Below the pieces are notes generated by a model. It worked only from the letters and a program-made list of their open reading frames with translations, did not search any database and had not been told where the DNA came from. A program made the translations under genes and the position numbers. 64,000 nt of DNA from Steinernema hermaphroditum (lineage: Eukaryota > Nematoda > Chromadorea > Rhabditida > Steinernematidae), in the NCBI GenBank assembly GCA_030435675.1, contig CM059624.1, positions 8,270,769 to 8,334,768 on the forward strand, given 5' to 3'. Below, piece after piece: positions 1 to 11,207 of the stretch. Position 1 is the first letter of the stretch. Each line of letters starts with the position of its first letter.

Positions 1-466
1 GCTAGAACTGTCCTGGATCCAGGTTCAACTTGCGTGTGGCCAGCATCTTGCACTAGGCACGTGAACAATCCCTAAAAACGAACATGAAACCCAGAAGAAA
101 ACAATATATTAATGCTTACTATGCTGCGCGCGGCTCTTTGGAGCGCAATCAAATGTTCTGTGTCGTCTCCCCTTACGACGATTTTCCTGGCTCCTTTGTA
201 ATCCCACGAGTCGAGGGCTGAAGTTCCCTGAAAGAATCCAGTACTGCTGAGAATAAAGTCTGCACTCGTACCTCCGGAGTCCTCTGCGCGGCTTGGTAGC
301 ATCCCAAAGTTGCATGACCAACTTGAGCGGCAACCTTGCCAACTCCCATTTTCAGTTTCATGTTGACCACAAATATCATCTTGAAGTAAGCATCCCGGGA
401 GTACTTCGAACTCAATGCAGCAGGAACAGAACTTGATCCAATCAGCGAAGAGAAGTATCCACCCAT
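1..466 (-). CDS. ptrh2: Peptidyl-tRNA hydrolase 2 (PTRH2), 3' end cut by window edge
   Basis: Releases peptides from prematurely dropped peptidyl-tRNA; in animals it is a small mitochondrial/cytosolic enzyme with an N-terminal anchor. Three exons are visible: 272-466, 120-227 and 1-71, joined by GT-AG introns of 44 and 48 bp. The spliced protein carries the Pth2 hallmarks: [20 protein letters not shown], then GHATLGCY, a [15 protein letters not shown] segment, and [14 protein letters not shown] near the edge, all in family order. The start at 466 is the first ATG after an in-frame stop; the N-terminus is shorter than in vertebrates (about 28 residues before the catalytic domain). It lies just downstream of COX16 on the same strand, 26 bp apart, which suggests an operon. 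Identity is sure; only the final 20 or so residues are missing. Confidence 0.93.
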
Positions 467-492
467 TTTGACACAGTATCAGGAAATCAGAG

Positions 493-945
493 CTAGTTGT
501 AGGTTTCTGCCTTCTTACGGCGAGCTTCCGCGTTGACTTCCTTCTGGTTCTGCCTAAACGAAGAAAAGATAAAAGATGCATAACAGGCAGAGCACGAACT
601 TAATACGCTCGTATCCGCTTAAATCCTCAAATTCACGCGGTCCGCGAATGTTCTCCCAGCTGTCCGTGTCAAGCTCTACCACCTCCTTATAAACGGTGTC
701 AATGGAAACGTCGTTCCGAACCTTCAAACCCGATTCTTTCAGGTCGCCTCGCTACAATCAAAATTCAAAAAGAAGACACGAGCAGCACAACGCACCAGAT
801 GCTCGAGATTATCGTCAATTGCACGGATTTTCCGGAAATCGTAGCGAACCTGTTGAAAGTAGTGAAGGCCGAAAGCACCGCCGAAAACAATGGAGAAAAA
901 TGGAAGACCGACGCGGATGAATTTGAGATTTCTACGGCTGCTCAT
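493..945 (-). CDS. cox16: Cytochrome c oxidase assembly factor COX16
   Basis: COX16 is a small inner mitochondrial membrane protein that helps insert copper into COX2 during complex IV assembly. Exon 1 (796-945) encodes a short basic N-terminus and a single membrane segment (VGLPFFSIVFGGAFGLHYF) followed by QQVRYD, the family signature. Exon 2 (600-751) gives the WENIRGPREFED motif that matches the conserved C-terminal W-x-N-I-R-G-P block. A 44-bp intron separates them. A further 45-bp GT-AG intron (554-599 region) leads to a last exon ending KKAETYN and a stop at 493-495; without it the frame stops at 554-556. Either ending leaves the conserved core intact. PTRH2 starts 26 bp downstream on the same strand. 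Confidence 0.9.
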
Positions 946-1232
946 CGGGGATCGCGCAGGCGCAGAGGATCGTCGTCTCCTAAGTTCTTCTCGAACCTTA
1001 ACAAATTACTACATTCCTGAGAACTACGATAACGCGGATTGAGGGACTTAGGATACACGAACATGGCACACCAAAGCGATAAAGAACGAATCCACGCTCC
1101 GCAACAGCTTTGTCGGAACGTTCAAACTAAACATCAAAACGAAAGTTACCGTGTGGCGCGCCTTTCATTCTTATCGCTCTGAGACCATACGTATTTTGAG
1201 TGAATCACTTTAAAGATAACCCTTTAGAGATT
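946..1232. other. Upstream region of COX16
   Basis: No gene recognised. It holds the presumed promoter of COX16 (minus strand) and ends where the 18-bp minisatellite begins. An open plus-strand frame runs into the repeat, but nothing in its first residues looks like a protein family. Confidence 0.5.
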
Positions 1233-1736
1233 ATGGGAAAATTCCGCGGAGTGGGTAAATTCCGCGGAGTGGGTAAATTCCGCGGAGTGGGTAAATTCCG
1301 CGGAGTGGGTAAATTCCGCGGAGTGGGTAAATTCCGCGGAGTGGGTAAATTCCGCGGAGTGGGTAAATTCCGCGGAGTGGGTAAATTCCGCGGAGTGGGT
1401 AAATTCCGCGGAGTGGGTAAATTCCGCGGAGTGGGTAAATTCCGCGGAGTGGGTAAATTCCGCGGAGTGGGTAAATTCCGCGGAGTGGGTAAATTCCGCG
1501 GAGTGGGTAAATTCCGCGGAGTGGGTAAATTCCGCGGAGTGGGTAAATTCCGCGGAGTGGGTAAATTCCGCGGAGTGGGTAAATTCCGCGGAGTGGGTAA
1601 ATTCCGCGGAGTGGGTAAATTCCGCGGAGTGGGTAAATTCCGCGGAGTGGGTAAATTCCGCGGAGTGGGTAAATTCCGCGGAGTGGGTAAATTCCGCGGA
1701 GTGGGTAAATTCCGCGGAGTGGGTAAATTCCGCGGA
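1233..1736 (+). repeat. Perfect 18-bp minisatellite, 28 copies
   Basis: The unit GTAAATTCCGCGGAGTGG is repeated 28 times in tandem; apart from the first copy's first codon I see no differences between copies. Each unit contains the palindrome CCGCGG. Because 18 is a multiple of three the array reads as a hexapeptide (VGKFRG) repeat in one plus frame, giving a 202-codon ORF that has no flanking coding-like sequence, so I treat it as noncoding. The lack of variation suggests very recent expansion or homogenisation. Degenerate copies in the opposite orientation lie at about 2795-2905. Confidence 0.97.
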
Positions 1737-2376
1737 TTATCAGGTAAACTTCAAAGATTTCGCAAATTTTCGCAATTAAACAGTGGAAGTAGCAGGTTTA
1801 TCAAATAACAGTGAAAACAGTGTAACAAAATGGAAGTTGTCAATAATGGAAGAGCGAATCATCATGAGCTACATCGTCGGAAAATAGATCGGAAGGCGCT
1901 ATGAATAATTCAGGGAACGAGCCAACGGAAATATACCAGCTCAGAGTTATTGTCTTCTAAAGGTCCTTCTGAAAATGTGCCGTATGTAAGTCGTTTTGAT
2001 AAAACCCTACCATTGAAGCCTTCCTTGAAGGTCCTCTTTTATAGGTACACCAATTTTCGCGCGAGATATGCTCATTTTGAGGCGTTACAGAACTTATGGA
2101 ACACCCTGTATGTGCGTACCTTGAAGCACTCGGGAATCTTTCCGGAATCCGCCTTCGGGTATGCCTTACGCGCGTGGTTTTGGTATGTTCTTCTTGCTGT
2201 CCGCTTACTCGGGAAGTTTAGTCTCACGTTATGGGCTTCCTCCTCGCTTCTAGCGTTAGCAGAGACAACGCGTAATGCTTGTTGGTGGGCCACTGACGCC
2301 GTTCGTGGATCGCTTTCAAGAGCCTGGGATGTGACCCTAAATCGATAGTCGATAAAATGAGCAGGTTCGGCATTGC
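1737..2376. other. Intergenic stretch, no gene recognised
   Basis: A 132-codon plus-strand ORF (1950-2348) is hydrophobic in the middle but resembles no family I know and has no splice context; I leave it uncalled. Confidence 0.4.
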
Positions 2377-2709
2377 TTATAGGTATGTTTGACGAGCAAC
2401 AACTTTTTCGGTCTCGCTTTCAATGTTGATGTGTCCGATGCAGCCGTGGTTTGAATCGGGGTCTGTGATCCAGACAGCGCCATCTTCAAAAGTGCTAGTC
2501 TTCGCATATGCGCAACGTTCAAAATGGTCCCCAGTGGCCTTCCGGTTCCGATTTGCCTTCTCGCAGTAAGTACATCTCAACTTCGCCGATCCATCCTTGT
2601 TGACAACGTCTTTTCGGAATTCAAATGTAACTCCACTGTGGATGACACTCTCGAAGAGTGCAATGCGGCGCTGCTTTTCGGAGATCCCCCAGATAACAAC
2701 TTGATTCAT
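2377..2709 (-). CDS. Short protein with FLYWCH/GCM-like zinc-finger pattern, possible transposon fragment
   Basis: A 110-codon ORF. After about 29 residues it reads FEFRKDVVNKDGSAKLRCTY and then a Cys-x2-Cys ... Cys-A-Y-A-K ... W-I-T-D-P-D-S-N-H-x-C-x-G-H pattern. This spacing of paired cysteines, an aromatic-rich middle and a final His pair resembles FLYWCH or WRKY-GCM1 type zinc fingers, which occur in Mutator-like transposases and in many nematode orphan proteins. No transposase catalytic domain follows, so it may be a broken transposon remnant or a small gene. It sits between two patches of the 18-bp repeat. The domain idea is inference from spacing only; the expression status is unknown. 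Confidence 0.4.
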   Translation of the reverse strand: MNQVVIWGISEKQRRIALFESVIHSGVTFEFRKDVVNKDGSAKLRCTYCEKANRNRKATGDHFERCAYAKTSTFEDGAVWITDPDSNHGCIGHINIESETEKVVARQTYL

Positions 2710-2794
2710 TTAAATCTGAAAACACAATCAAATCAGTCGAGATACAGTGACAGAAACACGAGAATTGAGTCGATCCAGAATCATTTCGCGTAAT

Positions 2795-2905
2795 TCGTCC
2801 GCGGAATTTACCCACTCCGTGGAATTTTCCATCCGCGGAATTTACCCACTCCGCGGAATTTACCATCCGCGGAATTTTCCATCCGCGGAATTTACCCGAT
2901 ACCCC
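2795..2905 (-). repeat. Degenerate inverted copies of the 18-bp minisatellite
   Basis: Five to six partly decayed copies of the CCGCGGAATTTACCCACT motif (reverse complement of the unit at 1233-1736), some shortened to CCGCGGAATTTTCCAT. They are older or less homogenised than the main array and lie in opposite orientation 1.1 kb away. Confidence 0.9.
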
Positions 2906-4434
2906 TTTTAGATAATGGCAACTTATCGTTGCCCTAACGCGGCGATGACCGAAGATCGGAGTCAATGGTGATGGCGATTACTTCGAAAACGCCCCCGGGT
3001 CATTGATCATTGATGATCATTGCAGAAGTATAGCTGATTGATATTTAGAATCTGTTCACCTAGGAATTTCCCGCGAAGAAGATGTTCCGAAGAAGATGAA
3101 GATGCCGCATCCGAAGTTTTGTCGACTCCCGGATGCCCCGTGAAGCGCGCAGCCACCCACCGGTTCGACGCCCGGGATGAAGTCTGCAGCAAGCGATAAC
3201 CTCTGTTTGTCTACTAGTCGGTGTCATACAAGGCGTAACGACTTTGAAAAAAAATCGTGAAATCACCAAGGAACAAAACGATCGCATTCTCGAAAAACGT
3301 AGTCGAGGGGCTGTACTCCTGCAAGTCACCACAGTACATTGACAAAGCGAAATAAAATCACGACAATTTTCGAACGAAGTGCATTTGGCAAGTCGCTCCA
3401 GGTTTTGAATTGCACCGCGCAGATTGAACATTTAGATGCATGTGCCAGGCGCAAAGATCGATTCCATGCTCCACGCATTGAATCTTCAATCCGTAAACCT
3501 ACGGCGTGGAACACACTCGTCCGAGAAATTTGAGGTTTTCTAGTGGATGTCCCTGAGTGACACTTTGGCAGCGACCGTCTCCATTTTCCGCGTGTCAGGC
3601 CTACTTTTCTCGACATTCGGGATTTCGGCAGTGCGTTGTGTAGTTCAACGTGCCACTGGAAAGCGAACGATCGTTCGCCAGGCTCTGAGGAGGGACATTT
3701 TGCGTGACTGTTTGTTTGAATACAGATTTTGTGCACGAAGATGATACCGTTTTTGTTTGTTGCAGATGCACCCACTTATGCGCGCGATGCGTCATCTGCA
3801 CTCATTCCCCAGCCTTCTCGGAGATGACTCATTGGCCTTCTCGTGGTGGCCAGTCGTGACCCTGCGCCGGTCTTTTTTTTTGTTTTCGGGCCACTCACGA
3901 GAAGCTCTTTTGCACCGACCCTTTAGATCGCCCTTGAGAAAGCCCAAACTGGAACTGCCACCGTCTGTTATGGCTACCGTATCCCTGTGGCAGTCTTCCA
4001 ACGGATGCGGGCCGTCGCCAAACAACAAACGCATTCTCGTGGTGCAGACCGGCCGACGGCAAATATTTTCGCTGTTTTGCATGTGGACGGACCGTCTCCA
4101 CTTCGCTCTATTTTTAGATTACCGTAAACAAATTTTATTAATAGATCTCGAGAAAACAACCGAGAAGACGACGTAGGGTGGATCCGTTGTGCCTTTGTCG
4201 ACGGATCGGAGAAAGTCGCACATTATCGTTTATTGTTGATAAGTATATCAGATACAGTTAAGATAGGAAGTGAACGGAATTCGGAGGATCTCTTTTAACG
4301 ATAAATACGGGAAACATCAGTATGTACAACAGAGGACGGCTGTGGAAAGCGACTAGTGTTCTGGAAATATGGATTACCGGCTTTGGAAAGGGGCACTACG
4401 GACGGTGACTAGGGGGTAGGAGAGTGGAGGGGAT
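2906..4434. other. Gene-poor stretch downstream of asns
   Basis: No recognisable gene on either strand; several ORFs of 60-150 codons overlap one another in different frames and show no family signature. A TTTATT at 4229-4234 (AATAAA on the minus strand) is a candidate poly(A) signal for asns, about 200 bp past its stop. Confidence 0.4.
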
Positions 4435-6316
4435 TCAGGCAACACCGGAAAGCGTCGTGCTCCCGGTGGACCGTCGTCGGTGACGTACTTTCTCGACGGC
4501 AGTCAGCTCGTCCTTGCAGTTCTCTTTCTCCTCGACCATATGCCAGGCGGCAGTCCTAAAGAGACGAAGTCAGTGGGACGGGATCTTTCGTTTAGATGTA
4601 CCTGTAGACCTTGGTGTGCACCACGTTGGTCATCTTCTTGTGGCTGAAAAAGGCATCGAAGAGCATGCGGTACCAGAACTCCTCCTTGGAGTCGGGCGTC
4701 TTCCAAGGGAAGAGATGCGACCGGAGCTCGAACTGTTCGCTGGAGATGAGGCGGTCGGCGTGTTCGTGCACGACGTCGCCGAGGTCGATCTTGCCGAGGG
4801 CCTCGCTGAAGCCTTCTTTGCTGCGCCAGAGGACCTCGTTCGGCAGCCAGCCTTCGAAAGCGCTGCGGAGGACGAACTTCTCCATCTGGTCGGCGATGAG
4901 CTTGAAAGAGGGCGGCAGCCGGGCGATGAGGTCGATGAAGCGTTTGTCGAGGAACGGCACTCGGATCTCAAGGCCATGACACGAGGTCGCACGGTCGCAG
5001 CGGAGCACGTCGTACTGGTGCAGGTGGGTGAGGCGCCGGAGTATCTCCTTGTGGAGGTGAGTGGAGCTCGGGGCGCGTTGCATGTACGCGTAGGAACCGA
5101 AAAGCTCGTCGGCACCTTCTCCTGAGAGGAGCACCTTGACGTCGGAGGTGGCGGCGATGTGTTTGCAGAGGAGGAAATGGGGGATTCCACAGCGAATGAT
5201 CAGAGGGTCGAAGGTCTCCAGGGCGTAGACCACATCTGAAAAACTGTCGTACACCGGGTCCCGAGGACTTGGTGATTCACCTGGGACGATGTCGATGCAC
5301 TGCTCTGGAGTGATGACGAGCACTTTGTGGGGAATGTCGAGGTACTCGGCCACCTTCCGAGCGTTTTCCAGGTCAGGCGAGTCCCCGAATCCGACGGAGA
5401 AGGCGACAGGCTTCTGCTTGAGGTACTTGGTGGCGATAGAGGCGACCAACGAGCTGTCAAGACCACCCGAGAGCATGAATCCGAATTGGCGGTTCCCCAT
5501 CAATCGCTTTTGGACCGCCGACACGAGGATCTCGCGAACTTGTGTGAGGATCTGTTAAGGAAAGTCGCTTAGAGGAGAGGTCAGGAATGGACGAACCAGC
5601 TGCTTGTTGATGGTGATCATGCGCTCAGGGGTCGTGGGGATGGCGAAGTACTGCTGAAAGCGAATGTCGTTCCGGGCGCCGGCCAGGGAGATCGTGCCGC
5701 AGTGGCCCGGAGGGAATATCTCAACGCGGTCGCAGAGGTCGTGGATGCACTTAACCTCGGATCCGAGCACAAGTTCGCCTGGAGAAGGGTCAGAGGGAGG
5801 AGGGGGAGCGACGGTGTACCTTCGGAGTCGAAGCCGTAGAAGAGGGGCCGCACACCCATGGGGTCTCTTCCGATATAGACGTACTTCTCGTCGACCATGA
5901 CGAAAGCGAAGACGCCGTCGAGGGCCGCACAGCACTTCCTCAGGTCACCGTTGTGGGTTTTGAAAGCGTGGATGATGCTGGCGCAGTCGCTGCCGCCGTT
6001 CTTCACCTTGTCCTCGGCCAGGTGCGAGTTCTTCTTCAGGATCTCGTGGTTGTAGATCTCGCCGTTGCACACCACGGAAAGACTTCCGGCGACGATGGGC
6101 TGCTCGCTGGCGACGTGGCCGGGCTGAAGCGGAGGGCTAGAAGTGCACTCGGCGGCACGCTACCTGCACGATGGCGAGTCTGTGGAAGCCGAGGAAGACG
6201 TTCGGCTGCACCTGGGAGACGACGGTGAGATCGGGGCCGCGGCCGACGATCTCCATGAAGGCCTCGGAGTGCTTCTCAGAGCACTCGGCGCCCAGAAGAG
6301 CCCAGATTCCGCACAT
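4435..6316 (-). CDS. asns: Asparagine synthetase (glutamine-hydrolysing)
   Basis: Makes asparagine from aspartate, ATP and glutamine in the cytosol. Six exons (6164-6316, 5820-6123, 5597-5778, 5281-5551, 4602-5235, 4435-4555) total 1665 bp, 554 residues, close to the 561 of human ASNS. The protein starts MCGIWALLG, so Cys2 is the class II glutaminase nucleophile; VVCNGEIYNHE and the HxxLAIV strand follow. The C-terminal synthetase domain has the PP-loop SGGLDSS, LLSGEGADELFGSY and VPFLDKRF. The 45-bp intron at 5236-5280 is in frame and stop-free; without splicing it would add 15 residues inside the CIDIVP/DVVYALETFDP block. Start chosen because Met-Cys must be the mature N-terminus. The last exon (low-similarity tail) is the least certain part. 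Confidence 0.96.
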
Positions 6317-8856
6317 GTCGAGGGGTCAGCAAGGGAGTCTTCGGAATTTGGAACACGAGGAATGCGGAGTGGCGCCGTGCAACTCTGAAACACACGCAGT
6401 CGGAGGGTCTGGAGAGAAAGAACAGCGGTCGCGCACTCTTAAAGTCCTTCGCGTTCTCCTCGTTCAATGTAGCCTTGTGTTTATACAATAAAAAGTAGGC
6501 TCAAGAAGAACTCGGTGGCCGAGAAGATAATCGCCCGGAGAAGAGAAAGAGCAAATAGACGCGCATTTTTGCGGGCAGACAAAGTGACGCGGGGAGCCGA
6601 ACGGGAGCACTGATATGAGGGCCTGCCTGAGGAGGTCTCCTCGGATTTGGGAGGCCTCGGGGGCGGACCGTTCAAAAAACGGTGGCCAAGACAAACACCG
6701 GAGCCTCGGTCGCCGCGCAAGAAGCGCGATATCACGAAGTGGCGCAGCCGATTCAATTAAAGCGGCCCGAAATAGATCCACCTGATCGTGGTGGGACCAA
6801 AAAAGAAACTTTTTCGCGCTAGGACTCTGTAGGGAATGACGTCGTTTTGGGACCAGCGGGGTCGTGGCAGTCCCAAAATACGAGTGCAAATAGAGCGACT
6901 AGAGCGGCGTGGCCCTCGTTCTACTTGGACTCGGCGCACGCGAGACCGAGTGGCGTCTCCCCGGCTCCTCCTTCGGATCCGGCCAGCCTTCTGAGGCCCG
7001 TTGCCACTAGCCGGTGTTCCACTTGCGCCGGGCGGTCGTGTCGTGACACCCCAGAGATGGGACCGTAGGGGCCAAAGGTTAGAGGGCTTCAGCGGAGTTC
7101 AAATAAATAGCCATCGCTCAAACAACGCGCCCTTGTTTTCGCCTTTCATTCATTTCGGTCCCAATTTCAGAAGGGCTCGGCGGCGGCAGAAGCATACGCC
7201 AGAAGAAGCAGCGATGGTGAAAGCGATGCGCTCCACGAAGGGTCTGTTCGACTACAAGAAGTTCTCGGCTACCGGTGAGTCCTCGGGAGGTGATGGGGAC
7301 TAGGAACTGCCTGAGAACCGATTCCTCGACGGCCTTTATACCCACCGGTGCACCTGTTTGCTCGACTGGGCGGACATGAGTCCATGGGATGCGCGCCGCC
7401 GATGACCACTGAAACTAGATTACGGGCCATTTGTCCTGGAATGCTGCTGATCCTAAGACTCTGCAAGCGACACCAGCAACAGTGACGTAGAGGACCAGGA
7501 AGAGGGTACGTGGATAGAGCCTACATGCGAACAATTTTAAAATGGCGATCCGCATCGATGGAAGATTTCGCAAGCTGGACACATACTTAGAGTCTTTCAC
7601 ATGCAATTCGTGACATTTGATCTGAATCTGAAGTCATTCGAGCCTGAAGGTGTTTTCACACTCAACACTGCTTTGATTGGTAATAAGATTGGTCGTCTTC
7701 ACGACTTCCTGGTACTTTTTCACCAAGATAGTTACGAACAGAGGACACAGTTGCACCATTACGTCACCTATGACCACAATCCAGTTGCGAAATCCCACAC
7801 CAATGAAACCAGCCCTGGCCTCTTGGTTTGCCTATCCACCTGAGTCACCAAGGGACACTTCCTGCTGTCAGATGGCCAGATAGACGGAAGCGATATTGAG
7901 TCACTTTGCAAAAAAAAACGAAACTGGCCCTCTTGAGTCACTTTGTTTGATCGTGACACTTTTTGTGGGTGCTTCTTCTGATAGCAAAAAAGTATGCGAA
8001 AGTATGCAACAAACGTTCTACCCTACGAAGCGTGGGCTACGAAACACTAGTCAGAGGACCAGAAGAAAACACGTAGATTCAAGTCTTTCCCCAAAGTACT
8101 TAGAGCAAGAAGAGTCCAAGAAGCTGGCTGCTAGTTGCGAACGCTTTTGAAAACAGTCGCCTAATACCTTCTGGCAAACAAAACTGTTTACAAAACTGGG
8201 GACTGCTGACCACAACTTGTTTCTGCTCGCCGGAAGGAAGCGTCACTGGCGGCGCCTCGGGGACTCGGCTCCTGCTTCTGCGCACCCAATCGGCTTAGTA
8301 CTCTGTTTGCGAAGGACCGCATGATCGTCTCCAACGAAATGACCACCGCCGCCGGTCCGTCGGAGTACGGTATGCCGCGGTGGCGGCACAGCGTCCCTCC
8401 TCGCCGCCTCGAGGAAGAACAGGTCGGCCCGAGGCGCAACCGGAACCCGGAGATAAGCGGCGCCGTTATATAAAACGTGGCGGCCTCCTGAATATTCGGC
8501 CATCTTCGCCGTTTCCCCTGGTTCGCCTCCTCAAACAATTGTGACGTTCGAAGCGCCTGTTTGCCGAGAGTGTCTGGACTAATTTTAGGGCCTGCGCACA
8601 GGGATCTGAGCGGGATACGTGTCGCCGGAGCGCTTTCCTCTCTTTGATCAAACACTTCCATACTGATGGCAAGGGGCCGAAAGTGTAGATGTCGAGCGTC
8701 TGAGGGGATAATTAGCATCAGCTGATAGTCGCTGGGCGCGCGAAATGAATTAATTCCGAGGGCAAACGGATCGCTTTCGCCCGACGGTCACTCTCCGTCA
8801 CCGACTGTTTCGCACACCCTACTCCTAAACCGCGCGTTCCAGAGACGCTCCTCGAC
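6317..8856. other. Long intergenic region between asns and the SLC17 gene
   Basis: No gene I can support in 2.5 kb. It contains the divergent upstream regions of asns (minus) and the transporter (plus). One possible isolated first exon is seen on the plus strand: an ATG at 7214 in good context followed by about 20 codons and a strong GTGAGT donor near 7275, but no continuing exon was found. Confidence 0.4.
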
Positions 8857-10621
8857 ATGGCAGCCTCGGTACACCCGATTGGATCCGACGCCCCACACGC
8901 GCCCCCGAAACCCTTCCGCTGGTTTCCGTCTTTCCGACTGCTCACCGCCGTCCTTCTCTGCATGTGCTATGCGAGGTAACCTCCTGGAGGAAGGCAGCCC
9001 TATTCGAGACTGTTCAGTGTCCACATGATGAACAGCAACATGGGGATGGCGATCGTGTGCATGGTGAACTCAACGGAGTTCGACGACGCTAACTCTACGC
9101 TCGACGCCGATCCCGCGGCAGCGCCCAAAGTGAACTGGAACCCCGACGAGCAGGGCTACATCTTCAGCGCCTTCAATGCCGGCATCCTCTGCATGCTCGT
9201 GACGGGCTTCTTGGCTGACAAACTCAACGCGAAGGTCATGATCGTCATCTCCGTCGTCCTCGCCTCCTTCGCAAACGTTGCTATCCCCCTCATGGCCGAG
9301 ATGAAGTGCGCCACCTACCGTAATCCAGTTCTAGGGTTCTTTTCAGCGTCTGGTTCTCCATCGGGGCGCGCTTCGTCGTCGGATTCGCCGACGCCCTCAT
9401 CCAGCCAGCGGTCAACTCCCTCGTCACGCGCTGGTTCCCTGCTTCGGAGCGTTCCTACGCCCTCGGGCTGGCCACGGGCGGCCGCCAGATCGGCACGCTC
9501 CTCATCGTGCCCACCTCCGGCGCCCTCTGTTCCCAGACGCTCTTCTTCGGCGGATGGCCTTCCATTTTCTACGCCTCCGCCGCTGTCGGCATCTTTTTCG
9601 TCGTTCTCTACACGATCATCGGCGCCGACAAGCCTTCTAAACAGGTACTCTTCTCCTTGAAGCTCTTCCTCACGTCCCCCTAGAACTGCATCAGCGAGGG
9701 CGAATTGCGCTTCATCACACAGTCGAACAGCGAAGAGGACTTCGGCAAGAAGCGTAACGAGCGCAAAGTCCCTTGGCTGCCGATCCTGAAGTCCGTCCCC
9801 GTGTGGGCAGGCATCATCTCGGTCGTGTGCCACGAGTTCCCTCTGATGACGCTCATCATGTTCCTCCCCAGGTACCCCTAGCCCCGCTCAGCCCTAACCC
9901 CTCCTTCCCAGTTATCTCCATGACGTCCACCGCTACGACTCCACGCAGAACGGCATCCTCAGCTCGCTGCCGACGCTCTCCCTCTGGGTGGCCAAGATCA
10001 TCAGCTCGTACGTGAACACGTGGATGCAGGAAAAGACGTCTATGTCACCCAACGCCATCTGCAAGGTGGGTCCTCTGCCGTCACCGACCTAAACCCACTT
10101 CAGGTCCTGAATGCCATCGGCTCAATCGGGCTTGGCCTCTTCCTCTTCCTCACGACGCTCCTCGACGCCTCGCATGCATGGCTCGCCGTCGTCTTCCTCT
10201 GCTTCAGCATGTTTTGGGCGGGCTTCCATACCCCCGGCTGCCAGTACGCCCTCGTCGCCGTCGCCCCCGCCTTCTCCGGTGCCATCACCGGCCTCACCTT
10301 CTTTTTCGTCGCCCTTTCTGGCATCGTAAACCCCACTATTACCAAGATCATAGTCCAGGTAAGGTAGCTTCTTTTCTTGGTCCACATATCCTTCAGACGG
10401 GGTCCAACATGGAGTGGAACGTTGTCTTCAACATATCCACGGTCATCGCGCTCATTCCTGTTGCCGTCTTCACGCTGTGGGGATCAGCTGAGAGGCAGTC
10501 CTGGGCGAGTCCAGCGCCCAAAACGAGCACGCCTTACAGTAACCCTATCCCACCACTCGCCATCGAGTGGTCCGAGAAGCCCCAAGAAAAGACGACAGAA
10601 TCAATCCAAACAATCGCCTAA
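8857..10621 (+). CDS. SLC17-family anion/phosphate transporter (MFS)
   Basis: Seven exons (8857-8975, 9018-9305, 9347-9644, 9684-9871, 9912-10065, 10104-10358, 10397-10621) give 1527 bp, 508 residues, a normal length for a 12-helix major facilitator. The N-terminus ends in a hydrophobic helix (LLTAVLLCMCYA), followed by MNSNMGMAIVCMVN, the SLC17 signature after helix 1. A loop of about 40 residues contains an N-S-T glycosylation site; then YIFSAFNAGILCMLVTGFLA, FVVGFADALIQPAV and GGWPSIFYASAAVGIFF follow in SLC17 order. The SLC17 group includes vesicular glutamate, sialin and phosphate carriers; I cannot assign the substrate. All introns are 38-42 bp. The 9306-9346 intron was placed by frame continuity into VWFSIGARF. 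Confidence 0.9.
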
Positions 10622-11207
10622 ATCGATGTGGAGCGTGCGGCCTTCTTCTTGCCACGAGATGCCCCTTTTGTATATTTATTGTTATCTTCTGAACTGTTCC
10701 TTGCAAAAATGTCCCTAGAAGAGATGTATTAGATGCACCGATACTCAATTTTTGTTTAACGCAATGAATTGTCTGAGTAAATACTCGTTATATTATATTA
10801 GCCGAGAAATTGGAACTGTGTCGACCGTTATCGTCACTAACAACGTGAGAGGATAAGCGCCTTCTTGCGCCGCCGCCGTAGTACTCCGCGAAACCGCGAT
10901 TTGCATCGGCGTTCTTTGACCGCAGACTGTCTAGGGCGGGTTGGTCCCGCCACGACTGCACTGAATCTTATCGCTTTCCGTCGCTTTCTCACTTCTCCTC
11001 TTCGTCACCATGGCACCGCATCTCAGAAGTTGGGTTGCGATGTCGTCGTTCGGAGGTGTCGGCCAGGGCGGGTTTGTGACTTCGAAGTTGGTCGAGTAGC
11101 CGGCTGCGCGCTATGTCTTTGGAGTTGTTTCTTTGCGCGTCGTGTTGATCGCAATTGCGATGGCTCACGGCCTGGCTCACCTTTCTGTCAACATTTCAGG
11201 TGCCGGA
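10622..11207. other. Intergenic and 5' region of cornichon
   Basis: No gene recognised. A TTTCAG just upstream of the cornichon ATG (near 11199) could be a trans-splice acceptor. Confidence 0.4.

Noticed and set aside
1200..1808. 202-codon VGKFRG-repeat ORF
   Set aside because: It is only a tandem repeat with a length of three codons times two; ends have no coding-like sequence or splice sites.
1950..2348. 132-codon hydrophobic plus-strand ORF
   Set aside because: No family signature and no splice context; overlaps a minus-strand ORF of similar length.
7214..7275. Possible first exon with good ATG context and GTGAGT donor
   Set aside because: No continuing exon was found downstream in frame; kept only as a note in the intergenic entry.
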